This document shows, one piece after another, positions 47,706 to 55,752 of a stretch of DNA of 64,000 bases (the stretch's first letter is position 1; every line of letters begins with the position of its first letter). Source of the stretch: Massilia sp. PAMC28688. Its GTDB lineage: Bacteria; Pseudomonadota; Gammaproteobacteria; Burkholderiales; Burkholderiaceae_D. The position numbers were made by a program, and so were the translations under genes. The notes below the pieces were generated by a model. It saw only the letters and a list, made by a program, of their open reading frames with translations. It made no database searches and was not told the DNA's origin. Location of the stretch: positions 248,001 to 312,000 of the forward strand of contig NZ_CP080378.1 in the NCBI RefSeq assembly GCF_019443445.1, written 5' to 3'.

Positions 47706-48968
47706 ATGAAGAAACTGCACAACTTTGTATTTACCCTCAGCCTGCTGGCCGGCGCCTCTGCCAATGCCCAGCTCAAGATCGAAATCGCCGGTGTGGGCAG
47801 CAACCAGATCCCCGTGGCCGTGGCCGCCTTTGCCGATGAATCGGTGGCGCCGGCCCAGATCTCGTCCATCATCAAGGCCGACCTCGAGCGCAGCGGCGTG
47901 TTCAAGGTGATCGATGCCGGCTCGGTACCGGCCAATGCACCGGTCGACTACAGCCAGTGGAAGTCGCGCGGCGCCGATGCGCTGGTGGTGGGCAGTGTCC
48001 AGAAACTGGCCGACGGGCGCATCGAAGTGCGCTACCGCCTGCATGACACGGTCAAGACGTCCCAGCTGTCGAGCATGAATGAAGCGGCCCAGCCCCGCTT
48101 CACGCGCCTGACCGCACACCGCATCGCCGACGACATCTACGAAAAGCTGACCGGCACCCGCGGCGCCTTTGCCACCCGCGTGGCGTATGTGAATGAAAAC
48201 CGCGCCGGCCGCGACTATCGCCTGGAAATTGCCGACGCCGACGGTGAAGGCACCCAGGTGGCGGTGCGCTCCAACGAACCCATCATTTCGCCATCCTGGT
48301 CGCCCGACGGCACCAAGGTAGCGTACGTCTCGTTCGAAAAGAAGAAGCCCGTCATTTACGTGCAAAACCTGGTGACCGGTGCCCGCAAGGTCATCGTCAA
48401 TGAAAAAGGCAGCAATTCCGCCCCTTCCTGGTCGCCGGACGGAACCCGCCTGGCCGTGGCCCTGTCCAAGGATGGCAACACCCAGGTGTACAGCGTCAGC
48501 GCCGAAGGCGGCAACCTGCGCCGCCTGTCCAACAGCAATGGCATCGATACCGAACCGCAGTACTCGGCCGATGGCCAGACCATTTACTTCACCAGCGACC
48601 GCAGCGGCGGCCCGCAGATCTACAAGATGAGCGCCAGCGGCGGCAACGCCCAGCGCGTGACCTTCAAGGGCAACTACAACATCAGCCCCCGTGTGTCCGA
48701 CGATGGCAAGACGCTGGCCTGGATCTCCCAGCGCGACGGCGGCTTCAGCCTGTACGCGATGAACCTGGCGACCGGGCAGGAAATTCGCCTGGCCGACGGC
48801 GCCACCGAACCGAGCTTCTCGCCGAACGGCAAATACATCATGTATGCAACCAAAACGGGGGGACGCACCTCGCTGGCCGTGGTATCGGTCGACGGACGCG
48901 TCAAGCAGCGCTTGACGACGCAGGCAGGCAACATCAGGGAGCCCAACTGGGGTCCTTTCATGAAGTAA
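47706..48968 (+). CDS. tolB: periplasmic beta-propeller TolB
   Basis: A 420-residue TolB with a signal peptide (ASANA, residue 20), an N-terminal alpha/beta domain and a C-terminal six-bladed propeller of WD-like units (SPSWSPDGTKVAYVS, APSWSPDGTRLAV, EPQYSADGQTIYFTSDRSGG). It binds Pal and interacts with TolA. It starts 37 bases after tolA. Confidence 0.96.
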   Translation: MKKLHNFVFTLSLLAGASANAQLKIEIAGVGSNQIPVAVAAFADESVAPAQISSIIKADLERSGVFKVIDAGSVPANAPVDYSQWKSRGADALVVGSVQKLADGRIEVRYRLHDTVKTSQLSSMNEAAQPRFTRLTAHRIADDIYEKLTGTRGAFATRVAYVNENRAGRDYRLEIADADGEGTQVAVRSNEPIISPSWSPDGTKVAYVSFEKKKPVIYVQNLVTGARKVIVNEKGSNSAPSWSPDGTRLAVALSKDGNTQVYSVSAEGGNLRRLSNSNGIDTEPQYSADGQTIYFTSDRSGGPQIYKMSASGGNAQRVTFKGNYNISPRVSDDGKTLAWISQRDGGFSLYAMNLATGQEIRLADGATEPSFSPNGKYIMYATKTGGRTSLAVVSVDGRVKQRLTTQAGNIREPNWGPFMK

Positions 48969-49007
48969 GCAAGAACAACATCCATCAATCAGCCCAGGAG
49001 ATAAATT

Positions 49008-49532
49008 ATGCGCAATTTCAACAGTCTTGCATTCATTGTCGCAAGCGCCGCCCTGCTGTCAGCCTGCAGCTCGCCGGTCAAGCTCGACCCGCCCAAAGTC
49101 GAAGAGCGTGCGATCGAAGCACCAAAGCCGGAAGTGGCCGACAACCGCGACGTGCGTCCGGTCGAAACGGGCTCGGTGGACCCACTCAACGACCCGCAAG
49201 GCGTGCTGGCCAAGCGCAGCGTCTACTTCGACTATGACAGCTATGTCGTGCGCGACGATGGCCGTGCCGTGGTGGAAAGCCACTCCAACTACCTCAACAA
49301 GAACAGGGGCCGCAAGATCCTGATCCAGGGTAATACCGACGATCGCGGCGGCACCGAGTACAACCTGGCGCTGGGCCAGAAGCGTGCCGAAGCCGTACGC
49401 AAGGCCATGGCCACGCTGGGCGTGGAAGAGAGCCAGATGGAAGCGGTGTCGCTGGGCGAAGAAAAGCCCAAGGCCATGGGCAGCGGCGAAGCTGCATGGG
49501 CGGAAAACCGCCGCGCCGACATCGTCTATTAA
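49008..49532 (+). CDS. pal: peptidoglycan-associated lipoprotein Pal
   Basis: A 174-residue lipoprotein. Lipobox LLSAC gives the mature Cys20, and an OmpA-like peptidoglycan-binding domain spans about 70-174 (VYFDYDSYVV, IQGNTDDRGGTEYNLALGQKRA, split at about 106-127). It anchors the outer membrane to the cell wall in the Tol-Pal system. An AGGAGATAAATT ribosome site precedes the ATG. Confidence 0.97.
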   Translation: MRNFNSLAFIVASAALLSACSSPVKLDPPKVEERAIEAPKPEVADNRDVRPVETGSVDPLNDPQGVLAKRSVYFDYDSYVVRDDGRAVVESHSNYLNKNRGRKILIQGNTDDRGGTEYNLALGQKRAEAVRKAMATLGVEESQMEAVSLGEEKPKAMGSGEAAWAENRRADIVY

Positions 49533-49611
49533 TTGACAAGCCGGCAGGGAACGGCCGCTTACCGCCCGCTCCCTGGCCTGGCGTTGCTACAGGTTTTGAA
49601 AGAGTGAAATC

Positions 49612-50373
49612 ATGATCAGTCCATCCAAGTCCCGCTTCGCTGCAGCCTGCCTGACGCTGGCTATCTGGCTGCCGCTGCAGGCACAGGCCGGCATTCTCAG
49701 CGACGATGAAGCACGCAAGGCGATCCTGGACCTGCGTGCCAAGGTCGAGGCGCTCTCGCGCGAACTCAATAGCCGCATCGACACCAAGGCCGACAAGACT
49801 GTCGCGCTGGAAATGGTGAACCGTAACGAAGAAGTGATGTCGGAAATTGCCAAGCTGCGTGGCCAGCTGGAAGTACTGAGCAACGAGATCGCCACCACCC
49901 AGAAACGCCAGAAGGATTTTTATACCGACCTGGACGCGCGCATGCGCAAGCTCGAGCCGCGCCAGGTGACGATCGATGGCCAGGAAACGGCCGTGGCGCC
50001 GGACGAACAGGCGGCCCATGACGCGGCCATGGCCACTTTCAGGGCCGGCGACTACAAGGCGGCGGCCGCGCAGCTGGCGGAATTCGTACGCCGCTACCCG
50101 GACTCCGGCTACGCGGCGACCGCGCAGTACTGGCTTGGCAGCGCATTTTACGCCCAGCGCGACTGCAAGAAAGCCATCGCCGCCCAGCAAGTCGTGGCGT
50201 CGACCTACGCCAGCAGCGCCAAGGCGCCGGACGCGATGCTCAGCATTGGTACCTGCTACGCCGAACTCAAGGACAAGAAAAACGCGACCAAATCATTGAA
50301 GGATTTGATTGCGAGATATCCGGATTCGGCCGCGGCCCAGGCAGCGCGCGACCAACTGGCGGCGCTCAGGTAA
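49612..50373 (+). CDS. cpoB: cell division coordinator CpoB (YbgF)
   Basis: A 253-residue periplasmic protein with a signal peptide (LQAQA, residue 24). A coiled-coil trimerisation region (about 30-115) is followed by a Tol-Pal system TPR domain (about 130-250: RAGDYKAAAAQLAEFVRRYP, YWLGSAFYAQRDCKKAIAA). In E. coli it coordinates PBP1B and Tol during constriction. It closes the ybgC-tolQRAB-pal-cpoB operon. No clear terminator follows. Confidence 0.95.
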   Translation: MISPSKSRFAAACLTLAIWLPLQAQAGILSDDEARKAILDLRAKVEALSRELNSRIDTKADKTVALEMVNRNEEVMSEIAKLRGQLEVLSNEIATTQKRQKDFYTDLDARMRKLEPRQVTIDGQETAVAPDEQAAHDAAMATFRAGDYKAAAAQLAEFVRRYPDSGYAATAQYWLGSAFYAQRDCKKAIAAQQVVASTYASSAKAPDAMLSIGTCYAELKDKKNATKSLKDLIARYPDSAAAQAARDQLAALR

Positions 50374-50407
50374 GGCCGCCGGCGCAAAATTATTTGGGCG
50401 CGGGTAT

Positions 50408-50436
50408 TTGACAGGATCGCCGTGCCCCCCTATAAT
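50408..50436 (+). promoter_or_regulatory. sigma-70 promoter of tRNA-Lys
   Basis: Perfect consensus TTGACA (50408-50413) and TATAAT (50431-50436) with 17 bases between. The tRNA 5' end lies 12 bases after the -10 box. Confidence 0.9.
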
Positions 50437-50447
50437 CTTGCTTCTTC

Positions 50448-50523
50448 GGGTCGTTAGCTCAGCTGGTAGAGCAGCGGACTTTTAATCCGTTGGTCGCAGG
50501 TTCGAATCCCGCACGGCCTACCA
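50448..50523 (+). tRNA. tRNA-Lys (UUU anticodon)
   Basis: A 76-base cloverleaf with CCA encoded. The acceptor stem GGGTCGT pairs with ACGGCCT (one G-U pair), the D-arm has GCTCAGCTGGTAGAGC, and the anticodon loop CTTTTAA reads UUU. The T-arm has GGTTCGAATCC. The promoter just upstream matches consensus exactly, and a strong terminator follows. Confidence 0.97.
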
Positions 50524-50546
50524 CGAATACAGCAGTAAGCAAATGA

Positions 50547-50577
50547 AGCAGTTACGAGCAATCGTAGCTGCTTTTTT
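50547..50577 (+). terminator. intrinsic terminator of tRNA-Lys
   Basis: AGCAGTTACGA pairs with TCGTAGCTGCT (one G-U pair) around a GCAA tetraloop, followed by a six-T run. It begins 23 bases after the tRNA. Confidence 0.92.
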
Positions 50578-50892
50578 GTTTGCGCAATCGCTCTTTGGTC
50601 GAGCGCCGGGAAATGTACCGTGCCGGCCGGGCCCTCGGGTTGTGCAGCCGGTGCCGCCGGCGACATCAACCCTCATCACGCCAAAACACGGCACGCGGCA
50701 TCGCGCGATACCCCCACCGTCCACGGAGGGGCGTCCGCGCGCCTGATAGGCGAAGTTGGGATGAGTCAACGGTGTGAAAGCCGAGCATGATCTGCGCTAT
50801 TCTAACTTGTGTTAACGCCATTGATTTGGGGGCAAACGTTGTCTTCGCTTCAATGGTTCCGTCGCACTACGCTAACATTGGAAGGAATTATC
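50578..50892. other. gene-free spacer before stress-type gene
   Basis: 315 bases in which I see no gene, RNA or clear repeat. The last 100 bases are AT-richer and should hold the promoter of the next gene; no convincing -35/-10 pair was found. Confidence 0.4.
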
Positions 50893-51480
50893 ATGCAACA
50901 TACTCTGATCGCCGTATTCGACAACCGTACCGATGCGCAGGCAGCCATGGACGAGCTGATGCTGCAGAGCTTTTCTCCCCAGGATGTGCGCCTGTCGGAA
51001 GACACCGCCAGAATGGGCAAGACGCCGTCATCTGAAAGCACCGAGGACGAAGGCGTGGGTGCGAGCATCAAGCACTTCTTCCGCGACCTGTTCGGCAGTG
51101 ATGATGACGTGTATTCAAACCGCTACTCCACCGCCGTGGACAAAGGCCATCATGTGCTGACGGTGACCGCGCGCACCGAAGCGGAGGTGGAACGCGCAGG
51201 CGATATCGTCGACCGTTTCGGCCCGGTCGATATCGACGAGAAAGAAGCGGAATGGGACGGCACCGGCATCCCCAACCGCGCCGCGATGCGCATGGCCAGC
51301 GCCGGCAGCATGCAGCACTCGGAAGCCAATACCCTGCAGTTCCAGCAAGACCGCAATCTGTTCGCCCAGCAATCGCTGAACGAAGAGACCCCGATGGGGC
51401 AGACCTACCAGGAGCCGATGGGCCAGCCAGTCGGTCTGACCAGCGTACGCCGCGGTGGCGCGCGCGTGTTCAGCCGCTGA
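50893..51480 (+). CDS. general-stress-type (YflT-like) hypothetical protein
   Basis: A 195-residue soluble protein. The N-terminal half follows the pattern of the general stress protein 17M/YflT-like domain: TLIAVFDNRTDAQAAMDEL, a DVRLSE strand, an acidic loop with FRDLFGSDDD, and HHVLTVTARTEAEVERAGDI. The C-terminal 70 residues are Gln/Met-rich and end in Arg-rich RRGGARVFSR, and look unstructured. A GGAAGGA ribosome site precedes the ATG. It is monocistronic with a strong terminator. Its role is unknown; a stress-induced function is suggested only by the domain resemblance. Confidence 0.75.
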   Translation: MQHTLIAVFDNRTDAQAAMDELMLQSFSPQDVRLSEDTARMGKTPSSESTEDEGVGASIKHFFRDLFGSDDDVYSNRYSTAVDKGHHVLTVTARTEAEVERAGDIVDRFGPVDIDEKEAEWDGTGIPNRAAMRMASAGSMQHSEANTLQFQQDRNLFAQQSLNEETPMGQTYQEPMGQPVGLTSVRRGGARVFSR

Positions 51481-51871
51481 CGCTGGCGCGCTCCAAGCTG
51501 CGTGACCTGGTATCGGCAAGCAGCTGTGACAGGTAGCAGTCCACGCAGCATCAAGAGCCGGGAGCGCACGCCGCCGCCCGGCTCTTTTTTTGCCCGCCGC
51601 AACAAGCAGGGGTATCACAAACTTGGCAAGAGCTTACTGGACGGATTGCCCAAGGTGTGTTGCTGCACGGCGAAGCACGTCTGGTAACAGGTCCACTGGC
51701 CATCTCGCGGCCCGTTTGCCAGCCTCACTGTAATCCCATATGATTCTGGCATTACAAAAAATTCAAGCTCAGCGCCACCTCGCTGCGATGTTCCTGTCCA
51801 GCTGAACGGTATGGTGTCGCGTACCGATTCATGCGCTGCAACAGGCGGCCTGGCTATCAATAAGGGATTCC
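51481..51871. other. gene-free spacer after stress-type gene
   Basis: 391 bases. Apart from the terminator at 51554-51591 I see no gene, RNA or repeat. The stretch 51720-51770 is AT-richer and may carry the promoter of the next gene. Confidence 0.4.
51554..51591 (+). terminator. intrinsic terminator of stress-type gene
   Basis: AGAGCCGGG pairs perfectly with CCCGGCTCT around a 14-base loop and is followed by a seven-T run. Confidence 0.92.
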
Positions 51872-53095
51872 ATGGACAGGCAATACGATGTGATTGTTTT
51901 CGGCGCCACCGGTTTTACCGGTCGGCTGGTGGCCCAATACCTGGCACGGCAGGACGGCCACGGCAGCCCGATACGCTGGGCCATGGCCGGACGCGACATG
52001 GGCAAGCTGGAACAGGTGCGCAAATTGATCGGCGCGCCAGCTTCCACCCCCCTGATCGTGGCCGATGCTGCCGATGCCCAGGCCATGGCGGCGCTGGTGG
52101 CGCGCACGCGGGTGGTCTTGACCACCGTGGGGCCCTACCAGCTGTACGGTGAAACCCTGGTCAGGGCCTGCGCCCAGGCAGGCACGGACTACGTTGACCT
52201 GTGCGGGGAACCTGCGTGGATGGCCGACATGATTCCCCAGCTTCAGGCGCCCGCCCAAAAGAGCGGCGCACGCATCGTGTTCTCCTGTGGTTTCGATTCG
52301 ATCCCGTTCGACCTTGGGGTAGCCTTCCTGCAGCGGGCCGCGCAGCAGCGCTTCAAGGCGCCCCTCACCTACGTCTGCGGCCGCGTGCGCGTCCTCAAGG
52401 GCGGCATGTCGGGCGGCACGCTCGCCAGCGCGGTTGCCACCATCGAAGCGAGCCGCAGGGATCCGCGCGTCGCCGCTCTCATGGCCCATCCATTCGCTCT
52501 GACGCCAGGCTTCTCGGGCCCTGTCCAGCCCGAAGGCGAATCGGCACACTACGATGAACTTGCCAAATCCTGGACCGGCCCTTTCATGATGGCTGCCATC
52601 AATACCAAGAATGTGCACCGCACCAATGCTCTGCTCGGTCACGCCTGGGGCAAGGATTTTCTGTACGACGAGCGCATGATGACCGGGGATGGCCCCAAGG
52701 GCAGACAACGGGCGAAAAAAATGGCACTCGCCTACCGCGTGCAAACCGCCCTGCTCAAATTTGGCCCTGCCCGTTCGCTGCTGCAGCGTTTCGCCCTGCC
52801 CAAGCCGGGCGAAGGTCCAGACCAGGAGGCGCGTGAAAAAGGCCGCTATGAAATTCACTTCATTGGACAAGGCGAAGACGGCAGCACGCTGCGCGCGGTG
52901 GTGACCGGCGACCGTGATCCCGGCTATGGCTCCACGTCAAAGATGATCGCGGAAAGCGCACTCTGCCTGGCGGCGGACCGCAGCCACGCCATGGCAGCGG
53001 GCGGCGTCTGGACGCCGGGCGCTGCCATGGGCGAACAGCTGCAGAAGCGCCTGGAAGAAAGGGCCGGGCTGACATTCTCCCTGGTCGCGGAATGA
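51872..53095 (+). CDS. saccharopine-dehydrogenase-like / trans-acting enoyl reductase family protein
   Basis: A 407-residue protein with an N-terminal Rossmann fold (DVIVFGATGFTGRLVAQYLA, then GRDMGKLEQV and TTVGPYQLYGE). It matches the saccharopine dehydrogenase NADP-binding domain of the mycobacterial trans-acting enoyl reductase (Rv2449c/Rv2953) group. It has the characteristic DLCGEPAW and SCGFDSIPFDLGV segments. In mycobacteria related proteins act on lipid intermediates; here the substrate is unknown. It is monocistronic, with a short gap before the next gene on the same strand. Confidence 0.85.
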   Translation: MDRQYDVIVFGATGFTGRLVAQYLARQDGHGSPIRWAMAGRDMGKLEQVRKLIGAPASTPLIVADAADAQAMAALVARTRVVLTTVGPYQLYGETLVRACAQAGTDYVDLCGEPAWMADMIPQLQAPAQKSGARIVFSCGFDSIPFDLGVAFLQRAAQQRFKAPLTYVCGRVRVLKGGMSGGTLASAVATIEASRRDPRVAALMAHPFALTPGFSGPVQPEGESAHYDELAKSWTGPFMMAAINTKNVHRTNALLGHAWGKDFLYDERMMTGDGPKGRQRAKKMALAYRVQTALLKFGPARSLLQRFALPKPGEGPDQEAREKGRYEIHFIGQGEDGSTLRAVVTGDRDPGYGSTSKMIAESALCLAADRSHAMAAGGVWTPGAAMGEQLQKRLEERAGLTFSLVAE

Positions 53096-53162
53096 ACCGT
53101 CTGATTCGGGCATTACCTAAACTGGCCAGTGCAGCGCGCTGACAGAGCGCACACCGGCACCT

Positions 53163-54110
53163 ATGATGACCATGCTCCCACCCTTCCTGGCGCGCCTGCG
53201 GCTCGACGCCGGTGCAGACCGCCGCGCCATCCGCAGTGCCTACGCGCGGGAAGTGAAACTGATTGACCAGGCCATTGACCCCGCAGGCTTCCAGGCGCTG
53301 CGAGACGCCTACGAGGCCGCGCTGCGCTGGGCTGGCGCGCCAAGCCTGATGGTAAATGAGCTGGGAACGCCCACCCGCCGTGCTCCTGACCGCGCGCATG
53401 AACGCGCCACCGAGACCGGCCGCCTGGCTTTTGCGCGCCTTTACCAGTGGGCGGCCCCCATCCTGCAGGGCATGGACCCGGATCGGCTGCAGGCGCTTGA
53501 ACGCACACTGCTGCGTGCACTGGACGACGAGGCGCTGATTAACCTGACAGCGCGCGCAGCCTTTCAAGACGCCTGCGTGGAGATGCTGGTCAAAGGATGG
53601 CAGCCAGGCCACGAAGTTTTATTCGAAGCTGCCACACTTGCCTTTCGTTGGGAGCAGGACAGTACCCACCTTGAACAATCGGGCGAGCAAGGCTTCACGC
53701 TCCTCCTGGCCCTGCAGGAACAGTTCATAGCACGGCGGCAGCGCGATTTTGACGTGCGCAAGCAGCACCAGATCCTGACCCGGCTGCGCCTGGGCCGCGA
53801 TCCCGAGCCGCACTTCCTGCAGCGCGACATTGACCACTTGCGCCTGATGCAATCGCGCCTGCCCAACCTGCTGCCCATTATCGCCGACCGCGCCGCCATC
53901 GCGCGCTGGCACCGTGCCTGGCAGGCGATCGATCCCGGGCCGCCGGAAGACGAGGACCTGCACAACCCTTACCGCCACAAGGCGCGGCGAGCGGCAGGCC
54001 CGGACCATGGGCATGCCGGCCAGGCCGGGGAAGACGGCGACCTTGCGCTGCTGTGGCGAATCTGCCAGGTCATCATCGTCTTCTACGTCATCCGATGGTT
54101 ATTCTTTTGA
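53163..54110 (+). CDS. degenerate J-domain membrane protein
   Basis: A 315-residue protein. Residues about 8-55 resemble a J domain in helix pattern (DRRAIRSAYAREVKLID, then FQALRDAYEAALRWA). The HPD tripeptide needed to stimulate DnaK is absent; the loop reads IDQAIDP. The middle is Arg/Leu-rich and helical (about 90-260). The extreme C-terminus (LLWRICQVIIVFYVIRWLFF) is a single hydrophobic helix, which makes it a probable tail-anchored inner-membrane protein. Proteins of this build occur in other proteobacteria as J-like proteins of unknown role. The start is one of three close ATGs (53163, 53166, 53172). Confidence 0.7.
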   Translation: MMTMLPPFLARLRLDAGADRRAIRSAYAREVKLIDQAIDPAGFQALRDAYEAALRWAGAPSLMVNELGTPTRRAPDRAHERATETGRLAFARLYQWAAPILQGMDPDRLQALERTLLRALDDEALINLTARAAFQDACVEMLVKGWQPGHEVLFEAATLAFRWEQDSTHLEQSGEQGFTLLLALQEQFIARRQRDFDVRKQHQILTRLRLGRDPEPHFLQRDIDHLRLMQSRLPNLLPIIADRAAIARWHRAWQAIDPGPPEDEDLHNPYRHKARRAAGPDHGHAGQAGEDGDLALLWRICQVIIVFYVIRWLFF

Positions 54111-54190
54111 GGACCAGGGCGGCACCAGCAGTGCGGCCTGCGCCAGACAAGTGGCGTCACAATAGCGAAAACAATTAACGCGGAGAACTC

Positions 54191-55009
54191 ATGCTGATCG
54201 CTACCTTCAATGTCAACGGCATCACCAGCCGCCTGCCTGCCCTGCTGCAATGGCTGGAGGAAAAACAACCGGACGTAGCCTGCCTGCAAGAACTCAAAGC
54301 ACCCCAGGAAAAGTTTCCCGAGCTAGCCATCCGGGACGCGGGCTACCATCCGATCTGGCTCGGCCAAAAGAGCTGGAATGGCGTGGCCATCCTTACCCGC
54401 GGCGAAGCGGCGCAGGAAGTACGCCGCGGCCTGCCGGGCGACGATGCAGACGAGCAAAGCCGGTACCTGGAAGCGGCCTACCAGGGCGTGCTCATCGCCT
54501 GCCTGTATCTCCCCAACGGGAACCCGGCGCCCGGTCCCAAGTTCGATTACAAGCTGGCGTGGTTCGAGCGCCTCATCGCCCATGCGGCCGAGCTGATGGC
54601 CACCGGCGCGCCGGTGGTGCTCGCGGGCGACTTCAACGTCATGCCGACCGAGCTCGATGTCTACAAGCCCGAGCGCTGGCTGACCGACGCCCTGTTCAGG
54701 CCCGAGACCCGCGCCGCCTTCCACAAGCTGGTGGCCCAGGGCTGGACCGACTCGCTGCGCACCATGCACCCGGACCAGCGCATTTACACATTCTGGGACT
54801 ACTTCCGCAATGCCTACGGGCGCGATGCCGGCCTGCGCATCGACCACCTCCTGCTCAGTCCCGCGCTGGCGCCGGCGCTCACGGCCGCCGGCGTGGACCG
54901 CGACGTGCGCGGGCGCGAAAAACCGAGCGACCATGCGCCGACGTGGATCGAACTTGATCTTGCCAGGGCAGCCAAGCCTCGGGCCAAACGCAAGGCGGCA
55001 GCTTCCTGA
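54191..55009 (+). CDS. xthA: exodeoxyribonuclease III
   Basis: A 272-residue exonuclease III/AP endonuclease. It has NVNGITSR at the start, CLQELK (metal-binding Glu), LAGDFNVMPTELD (catalytic Asp and Asn) and the closing SDHAPTWIEL (catalytic Asp-His). It removes nucleotides from 3' ends and cuts at abasic sites in base excision repair. A basic AKPRAKRKAAAS tail follows the domain. It is monocistronic; the downstream gene converges. Confidence 0.94.
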   Translation: MLIATFNVNGITSRLPALLQWLEEKQPDVACLQELKAPQEKFPELAIRDAGYHPIWLGQKSWNGVAILTRGEAAQEVRRGLPGDDADEQSRYLEAAYQGVLIACLYLPNGNPAPGPKFDYKLAWFERLIAHAAELMATGAPVVLAGDFNVMPTELDVYKPERWLTDALFRPETRAAFHKLVAQGWTDSLRTMHPDQRIYTFWDYFRNAYGRDAGLRIDHLLLSPALAPALTAAGVDRDVRGREKPSDHAPTWIELDLARAAKPRAKRKAAAS

Positions 55010-55012
55010 CCT

Positions 55013-55663
55013 TTAGCGCCGCGCCCAGCCGGCAAGATACTCCGGCTCGGGCGACGTGCATTGCGCATCACGCACCGGGGCCAGGCGCTGCCGCGCGAAC
55101 GGTAGCACCCCAGCCCACGACGGCAGCGCCAGATCTTCCTCGTCGTCGCGCGGCCCGCCTTCGCGCACCTTGCAGGCCGCTTCGCCAAGGCCGATGCGCA
55201 TGATGGTGGTGGCGTCGAATTCCTTGTCGCTGCCCGGCCCCACATCCGCATGCCGGCCCGGCGCGATCCGGTTCATGAAGACCTCCATGGCATGGCGCTT
55301 CTCCGCTGCGCCATCGACAGCCTCAAAGGCCCCGTAGATCATCGCAGAGCGGTAATTCATCGAATGATTGAAAGCGGTGCGGGCCAGCACCAGGCCGTCG
55401 AGATGGGTGATGGCCACGCATACCTGGGTGCCCTGCCCCATCACCTTCATCATGCGTCCTCCGTTGGAGCCATGGATGTACAGGTACTCGCCTTCGCGCC
55501 AGCACGCGGTGGGAATATTGTGCGTGCCACTGGCGTCGGCAAAGGCCACATGGCACACGTAGGCGTCATCGATAATGGCATGCAGGGTGGCGCGCTCGTA
55601 GTGCGCATAGTGGGCAGCGCGGCGCACCCTGGTGCGGTCGCTTGGCGGGAAAGGTGCGGTCAT
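55013..55663 (-). CDS. PNPOx-like FMN-binding protein
   Basis: A 216-residue protein of the pyridoxamine 5'-phosphate oxidase-like (Pyridox_ox_2) split-barrel group, with CHVAFADASGTHNIPTAC, LYIHGSNGGRMMKVMGQG, CVAITHLDGLVLAR and NHSMNYRSAMIYG. These bind FMN or a related flavin, and their substrates are mostly unknown. The ATG at 55663 is chosen for its GGAG ribosome site; one at 55717 is an alternative. It is divergent from the MocR-type gene, so that regulator probably controls it, as PdxR-like proteins control neighbouring vitamin B6 genes. Confidence 0.85.
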   Translation of the reverse strand: MTAPFPPSDRTRVRRAAHYAHYERATLHAIIDDAYVCHVAFADASGTHNIPTACWREGEYLYIHGSNGGRMMKVMGQGTQVCVAITHLDGLVLARTAFNHSMNYRSAMIYGAFEAVDGAAEKRHAMEVFMNRIAPGRHADVGPGSDKEFDATTIMRIGLGEAACKVREGGPRDDEEDLALPSWAGVLPFARQRLAPVRDAQCTSPEPEYLAGWARR

Positions 55664-55752
55664 GGCGGCTCCGGTGGCATCAAAAAGCGTAATATAGCGT
55701 TCTGGTGGCTCTTTCATAAGACCCACAGTCAGCCAATTTTTTGGGGCCACGA

